Positions 6,917 through 13,255 of a DNA stretch of 13,496 bases are shown one piece after another (within the stretch, counting starts at the first letter, position 1; each line of letters begins with the position of its first letter). The stretch lies in the NCBI GenBank assembly GCA_903906325.1, contig CAIVJV010000323.1:1-13496 (forward strand), read 5' to 3'. The DNA comes from an uncultured Gemmatimonadota bacterium (lineage in GTDB: Bacteria > Gemmatimonadota > Gemmatimonadetes > Gemmatimonadales > Gemmatimonadaceae). The position numbers and the translations under genes were made by a program. The notes below the pieces were generated by a model, which searched no databases, was not told the origin of the DNA, and saw only the letters and a list, made by a program, of their open reading frames with translations.

Positions 6917-7414
6917 ATGAGCGTCCAGTATCACTTCGAGCCGGAGCCGGGCGCGGCCTCCGCGATGCCGCAGATCTCGCCGCCCAAACCCCTCGTCCGT
7001 GCGGCGCTGGTCGTGGTGGCGTTGACCTTCGCGTTGGCGATCGCCGCCTCCCAGTTCGGGATCGGCAAGTCGGCGGATATCTATGTCGACCCGGTCGCGC
7101 AACGGTCGCTGACCTTCCACGATGCGCCCGATGGTGGGATCATCATCAACGATGCCCGTGACGGGTCGCTCGCCCTCGCCTTGCCAAGTGGGACCAATGG
7201 CTTCATCCGTGGGGCGTTGCGCGCGCTCGCGCAGACGCGCCGCCAGGGCGGGCACTCCCCGGCCGCTCCCTTCGTGCTCACCGCCTGGGGCGATGGTCGC
7301 TTGAGCCTCGAGGACCCGCTCACAGGCGAACGGATCGCGATCAGCTCATTCGGCCCGACGCAGGTCAAGAGCTTCGTCGCCCTCCTCGATCCGGCGAAGC
7401 AGGTCTTTCCGTAG
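6917..7414 (+). CDS. puhC: Photosynthetic complex assembly protein PuhC
   Basis: PuhC is a single-span protein that affects the organisation of the reaction centre-antenna core. The 165-residue product has a short cytoplasmic N-terminus, one membrane helix (about residues 26-46, LVRAALVVVALTFALAIAAS) and a periplasmic domain with the family-like pattern of an RSLTFHDAPDGGIIINDARDG stretch, then GFIRGALRALAQTRR, and a C-terminal LSLEDPLTGERIAISSFGPTQ. The start is ATG 6917, seven bases after the puhB stop. It is the last gene of the plus-strand operon and ends tail to tail with puhE. The name rests on the family pattern and on its site after puhB; confidence in the exact role is lower because PuhC is not well characterised. 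Confidence 0.88.
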   Translation: MSVQYHFEPEPGAASAMPQISPPKPLVRAALVVVALTFALAIAASQFGIGKSADIYVDPVAQRSLTFHDAPDGGIIINDARDGSLALALPSGTNGFIRGALRALAQTRRQGGHSPAAPFVLTAWGDGRLSLEDPLTGERIAISSFGPTQVKSFVALLDPAKQVFP

Positions 7415-7416
7415 CG

Positions 7417-7438
7417 CTCAGGCGCCGCGCGCCTTGAG
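7417..7438. terminator. Possible hairpin between the convergent puhC and puhE ends
   Basis: CTCAGGCGC and GCGCCTTGAG pair with one bulged base around a CGC loop. The hairpin begins three bases after the puhC stop and lies within the last codons of puhE. There is no run of T on either side, so it is at best an imperfect or bidirectional terminator; in DNA this GC-rich a stem of this kind can also occur by chance. Confidence 0.3.
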
Positions 7439-8161
7439 GAAGGAATCCCAGGGGGTCTGTTCGAGCGGGATGCCCAGCACGATCAACTCGAGCACCGCCA
7501 GGCCAAGGATCGTCGCATAGATCGCCGCTGCCTGGCGATCACCCTCGGATGGGGCGCGCCGTGCGATGCGCATCACCCAGGCCGTCAGCGCCATCGTCAC
7601 GACGATGCTCCCCGCCAGGAAGGGGGAGTTGACCGGCGGACCGAAGAACTGGTGCAGATAGGCGAGGTGTGGTGGGAGGAAGTTCGCGGCGGGGTTCTCG
7701 ACCCCGAAGAAGACGTTGAGCTTGGCGACCTGTTGTACCCCCCAGAAGAGGGTGAGCGCCCAGAGCCCGGTGCGATTGGTGGCGTCCCGGTCCATGACGC
7801 CGCCCGCGAGGATCAACAGCAGTGCGGCCGCATCGCTGACCAGCGTGGCGGCGATGGCCGGGGGCACGGCGGCCCATGAGGGGGCAGCCGCCACGGGGCC
7901 CGCCGGATGGATCCCGGTGAGGTATCCCCCGTAGAACGAGGCCGAGACCCAGGCCCAGAGCATCGCACCGCCGAGGAATCCCCGGCGGATGCCCTGCGCG
8001 GACCGATCGTCGCGGACGGCACGCATCTCCATCACCCCGACGACGGCCAGCGCCGTGCTGAGCAGGAGCCCGGCGAGGCGCGTGATGGGGTTCGCCTGCA
8101 TGGCGATGATCAGTCCGGTGGCGACCCACCAGAAGACGATGACGAGCCCGGCGCCTCTCAC
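7418..8161 (-). CDS. puhE: Photosynthetic complex assembly protein PuhE (DUF3623 family)
   Basis: This 247-residue polytopic membrane protein fits PuhE, a presumed assembly factor found almost only in anoxygenic phototrophs; its biochemical role is not known to me. Six to seven hydrophobic segments are visible. The clearest family text is LFWGVQQVAKLNVFFGV followed by PAANFLPPHLAYLHQFFGPP (around residues 140-176), together with FWWVATGLIIA near the N-terminus. The start codon is GTG at 8161, overlapping the bchD stop as GTGA, so it is translated after bchI and bchD in one minus-strand operon. In many proteobacteria puhE lies just after acsF instead; here it has moved to the chelatase operon. 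Confidence 0.9.
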   Translation of the reverse strand: MRGAGLVIVFWWVATGLIIAMQANPITRLAGLLLSTALAVVGVMEMRAVRDDRSAQGIRRGFLGGAMLWAWVSASFYGGYLTGIHPAGPVAAAPSWAAVPPAIAATLVSDAAALLLILAGGVMDRDATNRTGLWALTLFWGVQQVAKLNVFFGVENPAANFLPPHLAYLHQFFGPPVNSPFLAGSIVVTMALTAWVMRIARRAPSEGDRQAAAIYATILGLAVLELIVLGIPLEQTPWDSFLKARGA

Positions 8162-9936
8162 GCGGGGCCTCGCGGCATCGCCGCCGAGACGGCCGCGTGG
8201 ATCCCCTGTGCATCGGTCCGAGGGAGCGCGACGTAGCGCGCGCCCAAGGCGGTGGCCATCCGCTGGGCGGTCTCCGAGGCCCGCGGGGAGGTATCGATCA
8301 ACACGGTGGTGCCGCCGAGCGCACGCAGCGCCGACGCGGATGCCTCGGCATCGGCCTCGGCCTGCGGACGGCCAGGCGCACCATCGCGCGCGATGTTGGC
8401 GCGTGCGTCCGTGAGGAAGACCACGATCGTGTCGTTGCCGGTGCGGCGGGCCTGGACGACCAGCTCGCGGGCACGGTCGATCGCGCTGGCCAGTGGTGTC
8501 CCGCCGCCACCGGGGAGCGCCGCCAGCGCACGCTTGGCCGCCGCGATCGCACGGGTCGGTGGCAGGAGGACCTCCGCCGCCGTGCCGCGGAACGCGATCA
8601 ATCCGACCGCATCGCGTCGCGAGTAGGCCTCAGCGAGGAGGAGCTCGACCGCCCCCTTGGCTTCCGCCATGCGATGCAAGGCCGCGGATCCCGAGGCATC
8701 GACGACGAAGATCGCCGTCGTCCCCGCGGGCTCGATCAGACGCCGGATCCGGAAGTCATCGGGTCGCACGCGGACCGAGACCCGCCCCTCCTGACCAGCG
8801 ATGGGTGGACGAAGGCGTTGCCATGGCGCCGCCGCGCGGAGCGTCTCGAGCAGGTCGAGCCGACCGCCGCCGCGCGGGTCGCCGCGGCGCGTGCCGACCT
8901 GCCGACCGCGGAGCCCACCGGAGCGGTCCTCGCCGGAGCGACCCGCGGATCCACCCTGACGGGGGGTCGGTGTGGGCGCGTCGATGGTGAGGCCGATCGG
9001 GAGTGTCGTCCGCATCGCCTGGATCATCAGATCCTCGAGCGCCCGCATCTCCTCCGGTGAAGGCATCTCGTCGCGCGCGTTGTCGTCTCGCGGCTCGTCT
9101 GCGGCGGGCGGCGGGGGCGCTGATGCATCGGCGGCCGACTCCGCGGTCGCCGGGATGCGGGTCGCCCGTGGCCCGAGGACGAGCGCCGCCGCCCCCTGAC
9201 AATCGTCGTCCGTCACCTGTGTCCGACCATCGAGCGCGGCGATCCCACGAGCCACCCGCACGGCGAAGGCCACCGCGCGGAGGGAGTCGATACCGAAGGC
9301 GATGGCCACGGTGACGAGGGTCGCGATGTGCGCCGAGGCGATTGCGACCTTCGGAAGTCGCGAGCGCGCGGCCGCGACATCTGCCGCGGAGAAGAGCGAG
9401 GGGGATGCATCACCGTGCGCCGACCCCAGGATGAGATGGAAGGCGAGGCGATCGGTCAACGCCGGTGCGGAACGCTCCTCGATGCCATCGCCCTCATCGA
9501 GCGCGATCACTGCGATGCGCGCGGGTTGCGGCTCGCCGGCGAAAGGACCCCGCGGGGCCGTCACCTGGGTGTCGAGCACGCTCGTGAGGCGAGCGATCAA
9601 TCCATCGCTCGCACGTTCCGCGCACGGGAGGATCACGAGCCCTCCATCGGTCCGTGCGAGGAGTCCACGCTCGGCCACGGGTCGCCCGGTGGCGAGGGTC
9701 ATGGCGAGATCGAGCCCACCGAGGAGCCGATCGTCGGGGATGCTGATGGGGAGCCGCGCGACCGGTGTGCCCTCGGCGAGCAGCGACCGGATGCGCGCGA
9801 GCCAGGCTTCGGCGAGATCCGCACGAGGCGCGCGCACGACCGCCCCACCGAACCCTACCGGATCGATCGCGAGTACGGCCGCCGCGAGCTCCGCCTGGGT
9901 CCGTGCGTCGAGGGACGACGCCACGGTCTCCGCCAT
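8158..9936 (-). CDS. bchD: Magnesium chelatase subunit BchD
   Basis: BchD is the platform subunit that pairs with the BchI ATPase ring and transmits ATP-driven change to BchH during Mg insertion. The 592-residue product has the three expected parts. The N-terminal AAA+-like region (about 1-255) has no intact Walker A, as is common in BchD. A low-complexity linker rich in Pro, acidic residues, Gly and Arg follows (about 265-375). The C-terminal integrin-I/VWA domain has the metal-site motif VDASGS (Asp413, Ser415, Ser417), a GGGGTPL loop and FLTDAR. The start is ATG 9936, five bases after the bchI stop. The end overlaps the puhE start. Confidence 0.95.
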   Translation of the reverse strand: MAETVASSLDARTQAELAAAVLAIDPVGFGGAVVRAPRADLAEAWLARIRSLLAEGTPVARLPISIPDDRLLGGLDLAMTLATGRPVAERGLLARTDGGLVILPCAERASDGLIARLTSVLDTQVTAPRGPFAGEPQPARIAVIALDEGDGIEERSAPALTDRLAFHLILGSAHGDASPSLFSAADVAAARSRLPKVAIASAHIATLVTVAIAFGIDSLRAVAFAVRVARGIAALDGRTQVTDDDCQGAAALVLGPRATRIPATAESAADASAPPPPAADEPRDDNARDEMPSPEEMRALEDLMIQAMRTTLPIGLTIDAPTPTPRQGGSAGRSGEDRSGGLRGRQVGTRRGDPRGGGRLDLLETLRAAAPWQRLRPPIAGQEGRVSVRVRPDDFRIRRLIEPAGTTAIFVVDASGSAALHRMAEAKGAVELLLAEAYSRRDAVGLIAFRGTAAEVLLPPTRAIAAAKRALAALPGGGGTPLASAIDRARELVVQARRTGNDTIVVFLTDARANIARDGAPGRPQAEADAEASASALRALGGTTVLIDTSPRASETAQRMATALGARYVALPRTDAQGIHAAVSAAMPRGPA

Positions 9937-9941
9937 CGGAC

Positions 9942-10973
9942 TCAGCCGCCGAGGAGATCGGTCACGGCGCGCGTGACGCGCACGGTGCTCCCGACGTCGT
10001 CGAGCACATTCCGTCGGAGTCGATGGCGGAGCGCGCTCGGTGCGATGACGCGGAGATGCTCGGTCGTCACCTGGCGTGCGCCGTCGTAGGCGGCGAGCGC
10101 GCGGGCGCCGCGGAGGAGGGCGAGTTCGCCGCGCACGCCGTCGGTGCCGACCGCGGCGCAGAGCTGTGCCGCGGTCCGTAGCACCGCGTCAGGGACCGGG
10201 AGCGTGTCGACCTTCTTGCGTGCCCGTTCCACCTGGCGGCGCGCCTCGGCATCCGCCTCCGCCCACTGCGTGGCGAACCCCTCGGGGTCCCGATCGTAGG
10301 CGTCGCGCCGTTTGATCACCTCGACGCGCTGATCGAGATCGGTCGTCGTCGTGACCTCCACGGAGAGGCCGAAGCGATCGAGGAGCTGGGGACGCAGGTC
10401 GCCCTCTTCCGGATTCCCGCTCCCGACGAGGACGAAGCGCGCGGGATGCCGGACGCTGATCCCCTCGCGCTCGACGACATTCTCCCCGGTCGCGGCGACG
10501 TCGAGCAAGAGATCGACGAGATGATCCTCGAGGAGGTTGATCTCGTCGACATAGAGGTAGCCGCGATTCGCGCGGGCGAGGAGCCCGGGTTCGTAGGCCT
10601 TCTCGCCGCGCGTGAGGGCGCGCTCGAGATCGAGCGCGCCGACCACACGATCCTCGGTCGCCCCCAGCGGGAGGTCGACCACGGGGACCGGTGCCTTGTG
10701 GGCTCGGAGCTTCTGGTCGGCGCCCACCCGCGCCTGGCAATCGGCGCAGAGGCGGGGGGTCGGCGCCTTGGGGTCGCAGCCGTAGCGGCAGCCGTCGACC
10801 ACGCTCATGGGGGGGAGGAGGGCGGGGAGGGCGCGGACCGCGGTGGACTTGGCGGTCCCGCGATGGCCGAGGATCAGCACCCCGCCGATGGTCGGGTCGA
10901 CCGCGGTGAGGAGGATGGCCCGCTTCATCTCGTCCTGCCCGACGATCGCCGAGAAGGGGAAGGGGATACGCAC
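9942..10973 (-). CDS. bchI: Magnesium chelatase ATPase subunit BchI
   Basis: BchI is the AAA+ ATPase that powers Mg insertion with BchD and BchH. From the chosen start it has 343 residues, the usual size. Motifs: FPFSAIVGQDEMK at the N-terminus, Walker A GHRGTAKST (about 36-44), Walker B region YLYVDEINLLED (about 139-150), and the long conserved GENVVE..GISVRHPARF and GSGNPEEGDLRPQLLDRFGL. The open frame reaches a TTG at 11045, but that lies upstream of the predicted promoter. GTG 10973 has GGAG nine bases upstream and puts the first family motif at residue 4, so I choose it. Two features are unusual: the P-loop has GTAKST rather than GTGKST, and a four-cysteine insert follows it (Cys62, 66, 76, 79; C-x3-C-x9-C-x2-C), possibly a metal site. 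Confidence 0.95.
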   Translation of the reverse strand: MRIPFPFSAIVGQDEMKRAILLTAVDPTIGGVLILGHRGTAKSTAVRALPALLPPMSVVDGCRYGCDPKAPTPRLCADCQARVGADQKLRAHKAPVPVVDLPLGATEDRVVGALDLERALTRGEKAYEPGLLARANRGYLYVDEINLLEDHLVDLLLDVAATGENVVEREGISVRHPARFVLVGSGNPEEGDLRPQLLDRFGLSVEVTTTTDLDQRVEVIKRRDAYDRDPEGFATQWAEADAEARRQVERARKKVDTLPVPDAVLRTAAQLCAAVGTDGVRGELALLRGARALAAYDGARQVTTEHLRVIAPSALRHRLRRNVLDDVGSTVRVTRAVTDLLGG

Positions 10974-11005
10974 CAGAGGGAGCTCCGGGGGGGATGGTGT
11001 TCTAT

Positions 11006-11034
11006 ATAGTAGGGATTTCCAGAGAGTGTCGCAA
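11006..11034 (-). promoter_or_regulatory. Sigma70-like promoter for bchI-bchD-puhE
   Basis: Read on the minus strand, TTGCGA (11034-11029) and TACTAT (11011-11006) are separated by exactly 17 bases, matching the -35 and -10 consensus at four of six positions each. Transcription would begin near 10999, leaving a leader of about 25 bases before the GTG of bchI. The -35 box lies inside the first PpsR/CrtJ-like palindrome. Confidence 0.5.
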
Positions 11035-11044
11035 TATGCTGACA
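11027..11044. promoter_or_regulatory. PpsR/CrtJ-type operator 1 (TGT-N12-ACA)
   Basis: TGTCGCAATATGCTGACA fits TGT-N12-ACA exactly, the target of the redox- and light-responsive repressor PpsR/CrtJ in purple bacteria. It covers the -35 box of the predicted leftward bchI promoter. Its edge lies exactly 8 bases from a second such site, the spacing I recall for cooperative CrtJ binding in the Rhodobacter capsulatus bchC promoter. No ppsR gene is present in the window. Confidence 0.68.
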
Positions 11045-11052
11045 ACCTATTT

Positions 11053-11070
11053 TGTAGCTGTCTATTGACA
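11053..11070. promoter_or_regulatory. PpsR/CrtJ-type operator 2 (TGT-N12-ACA)
   Basis: TGTAGCTGTCTATTGACA is a second exact TGT-N12-ACA match. Its right half contains the TTGACA -35 box of the predicted rightward crtF promoter, so a bound repressor would block RNA polymerase there. It also contains a shorter perfect inverted repeat, CTGTC-TATT-GACAG at 11058-11071, which gives a second possible reading as a different operator type. Confidence 0.7.
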
Positions 11071-11093
11071 GTTTGGACTTTCGGTCTTATCGT
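11065..11093 (+). promoter_or_regulatory. Sigma70-like promoter for crtF-cruF
   Basis: A perfect -35 hexamer TTGACA (11065-11070) is followed after 17 bases by TATCGT (11088-11093), a four-of-six match to the -10 consensus. Transcription would begin near 11100, giving a leader of roughly 68 bases before crtF. Confidence 0.55.
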
Positions 11094-11167
11094 CGCAGCA
11101 GGGACCTCTCTGATCGTTCGGCGTTCCGAGGGGGAAATGGCAGGGGACTCTCAGCGGGACCGTGTGC

Positions 11168-12331
11168 ATGACGGAGTCGGCAGTCTCGGGGGTTTCGGTG
11201 CCGGTTGAATCGGTGCCGATGACATGGCGGGACCGGCTGCTGGCCTGGCGGGACGCGATCCAGTCGAGTCCGAAGTTCCAGCGGTTCGCGGCGTCGTTCC
11301 CGCTGATGCGTCCGGTGGCACTCCGGCGCTCGCGGGCGGTCTTCGATCTGGCGGCGGGGTTCGTCTACACGCAGACCCTGACGGCGTGTGTGCGGGTGGG
11401 GCTCTTCGATTTCCTCGCGGTCCGTCCGCGGACCCGCGCCGAGATCGCGGCGCATGTCGGGATCCCGCAGGACGAGCTGGAGCGGCTCTTACGGGCTGCG
11501 ATGGCGCTCAAGTTGGTGCAGGGACGGTCGGGTGGACGGTTCGGGTGTGGTCCGATGGGCGCCCCATTGATCGGGAACACGGGGCTCACGCGGATGATCA
11601 AGCACAACGCGCTGCTCTACAAGGATCTGGTGGACCCGATCGAGTTCTTCCGCGACACGCGGGGTGGGCAGGGGGAGGTGGTCAGTCACTTCCCGTACAC
11701 CAGCGTGGCGCATCCGGAGAAGTTCGGTCGCGGGGATGTCGCCGACTACAGCAGTCTCATGGCGGAGACGGTGTTGCCGTTGGCGGAGGACATCCTCGAT
11801 CGGTACTCGCTGAAGGGACGGAAGGTGCTGCTCGATGTCGGTGGCGGGGAGGGGGCCTTCCTCGCCGAGGTCGCGTGGCGCTACCACGATCTGCGGTTGC
11901 AGTTGTTCGACCTCCCTGCGGTCATCGAGGGAGCGAAGACACGTCTGGCCCGGCTGGGGCTTGTAGGGCGGGTGGAATTGTCCGGGGGGAACTTTCATCA
12001 GGACCCTCTCCCAGTCGGTGCCGACGTGATCACCTTGGTGCGCATCCTGCTCGACCACGACGATGCGTCGGTCCTCAGGTTGTTGCAGAAGGTGAAGCAG
12101 GCCCTCGCGCCCGGAGGCGTGCTCCTGATCGTGGAGCCGTTCTCCGGTGTCCGCGGCGCCGAGACGGTCGGCGATGTGTACTTCGGGCTCTATCTCCGCG
12201 CGATGGGACGCGGTCGTGCGCGCCGCGCCGAGGAGCTCCAGTCACTGTTGCGACAGGCCGGATTCACGCGCAGCAAGGTCCATCGGACCCGCTATCCCGT
12301 CTACGCCGGTCTGATCTCCGCCGCACACTAG
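11168..12331 (+). CDS. crtF: CrtF-type carotenoid hydroxyl O-methyltransferase
   Basis: CrtF methylates the tertiary hydroxyl group of acyclic carotenoids (for example demethylspheroidene or rhodopin derivatives) using S-adenosylmethionine. The 387-residue product has the two-part plan of the family: an N-terminal winged-helix dimerisation region (LFDFLAVRPRTRAEIAAHVG, around residues 78-98; later FGCGPMGAPLIGN) and a C-terminal methyltransferase domain with motif I LLDVGGGEGAFL (Asp223), LFDLPAVI and LAPGGVLLIVEP. The LLDHDDA segment after the SAM site is typical of CrtF-like enzymes. ATG 11168 has GGGA eight bases upstream and is preferred over GTG 11162, which would be only two bases from it. 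The next gene is a carotenoid hydratase, which would make the hydroxyl group to be methylated. Other O-methyltransferases share this fold, but the context supports a carotenoid substrate. Confidence 0.9.
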   Translation: MTESAVSGVSVPVESVPMTWRDRLLAWRDAIQSSPKFQRFAASFPLMRPVALRRSRAVFDLAAGFVYTQTLTACVRVGLFDFLAVRPRTRAEIAAHVGIPQDELERLLRAAMALKLVQGRSGGRFGCGPMGAPLIGNTGLTRMIKHNALLYKDLVDPIEFFRDTRGGQGEVVSHFPYTSVAHPEKFGRGDVADYSSLMAETVLPLAEDILDRYSLKGRKVLLDVGGGEGAFLAEVAWRYHDLRLQLFDLPAVIEGAKTRLARLGLVGRVELSGGNFHQDPLPVGADVITLVRILLDHDDASVLRLLQKVKQALAPGGVLLIVEPFSGVRGAETVGDVYFGLYLRAMGRGRARRAEELQSLLRQAGFTRSKVHRTRYPVYAGLISAAH

Positions 12332-12341
12332 CCCTCCGGTG

Positions 12342-13217
12342 ATGCAGCTCGCTCGGCAGGCGCTTCGCGCGCACGTCGCCTTGCAGGCGTTCTCTGGGAT
12401 CGCCTTCGCCACCTTCCTCGTCCCGCCGGTGCCGGCCTTCTTCCAGCGGCCGGTGAACCAGGCGATCATGGACGTGAGCTACCGCTTCGGTGGGCAGCTC
12501 ACCGTCACCATCGGCGCCGTAGCCGGGATCGCCTTCCTGGCCCATGTCACCGACTGGCGCCGGACCCTGCAGGCGTTGGCCCTCGTCTTCGTGATCGCCT
12601 TCACGGCGGAGGCGATCGGGACCGTGACCGGCGCGCCGTTCGGACCGTACCTCTACACCGACCGGCTCGGCTATCGACTCTTCGGGCTCGTCCCCTTCAA
12701 CATCCCGACGTCCTGGTTCTATATGCTGGTCGCCTCGCTCGGGATCGGGAGTCGATTCCTGCCGGGGCGAGATGACGGCCTGACGCGCTGGTGGTGGGCG
12801 TTCGTCGCGGCGCTGATCATGACGGCGTGGGACTTGGTCATGGACCCCGCGATGTTCGAGACCGAACACTGGCTCTGGCAGGTCCCCGACCTCTCGCAGG
12901 CGCCCACCTGGCAACGTTTCCTCGGACATGACGGCTACTTCGGCATCCCGGTCGTCAACTTCCTCGGGTGGATCCTCACCGGAACCCTGGTCGCCCGGGT
13001 GACGCTCGCGTTGATCCCCCCGAGCACCTGGACCGCCCGGGTCGCCCCGCATGACTTCCCCCTCGCACTCTACGCCGCGAACGGTCTCCTGCCGATCGTG
13101 ATCTGCCTGCGCTGGGGGATGGTGCCGGCGGGGATCGTCGGGGTCGTGGCGATGGGGATCCCGCTCTGGTTGGCCTCGCGGGTTGCCAGCGCCTCAGGAG
13201 AGTCGTCATCGCAATAA
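12342..13217 (+). CDS. cruF: CruF-type carotenoid 1',2'-hydratase
   Basis: CruF adds water across the terminal double bond of acyclic carotenoid ends, giving the 1'-hydroxyl. It is a membrane protein unrelated to CrtC, known from myxol- and bacterioruberin-type pathways. The 291-residue product has about seven to eight hydrophobic segments. Family text: GTVTGAPFGPYLYTDRLG (around residues 88-105), LVPFNIPTSWFYM, the WDLVMDPAMF motif in the middle, and GYFGIPVVNFLGW further on. Acidic and aromatic residues in these motifs are likely catalytic; this is inference. The start ATG 12342 lies ten bases after the crtF stop; GTG 12339 directly before it is an alternative, and the Shine-Dalgarno is weak, so coupling with crtF is likely. 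Confidence 0.9.
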   Translation: MQLARQALRAHVALQAFSGIAFATFLVPPVPAFFQRPVNQAIMDVSYRFGGQLTVTIGAVAGIAFLAHVTDWRRTLQALALVFVIAFTAEAIGTVTGAPFGPYLYTDRLGYRLFGLVPFNIPTSWFYMLVASLGIGSRFLPGRDDGLTRWWWAFVAALIMTAWDLVMDPAMFETEHWLWQVPDLSQAPTWQRFLGHDGYFGIPVVNFLGWILTGTLVARVTLALIPPSTWTARVAPHDFPLALYAANGLLPIVICLRWGMVPAGIVGVVAMGIPLWLASRVASASGESSSQ

Positions 13218-13255
13218 CGGTAGGCCCCGTTTGACCACCTCGTCCGGAGATCTTG

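Larger units (their letters stand above)
10974..11167. promoter_or_regulatory. Divergent control region between bchI and crtF
   Basis: This 194-base region is the only sizeable gap in the window, and its middle (about 11001-11095) is clearly richer in A+T than its surroundings. It holds two outward-facing sigma70-like promoters and two PpsR/CrtJ-type palindromes, listed separately. It would control bchI-bchD-puhE leftward and crtF-cruF rightward together. The part from about 11100 to 11167 is crtF leader with no further element that I can recognise. Confidence 0.8.

Noticed and set aside
8197..9060. A 287-codon plus-strand frame over bchD
   Set aside because: BchD on the minus strand has the metal-site motif and full domain plan; the opposite frame has none.
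8900..9180. Low-complexity GC-rich stretch in bchD as a repeat element
   Set aside because: It encodes the Pro/acidic/Gly-Arg linker normal for BchD between its AAA+-like and VWA domains.
10974..11045. Upstream TTG start of bchI at 11045
   Set aside because: The extra 24 residues do not look like BchI, they overlap the predicted promoter and operators, and GTG 10973 has a GGAG nine bases upstream.
12264..13052. A 262-codon minus-strand frame over cruF
   Set aside because: Charged, repetitive product without motifs, opposite a hydrophobic protein with clear CruF signatures.
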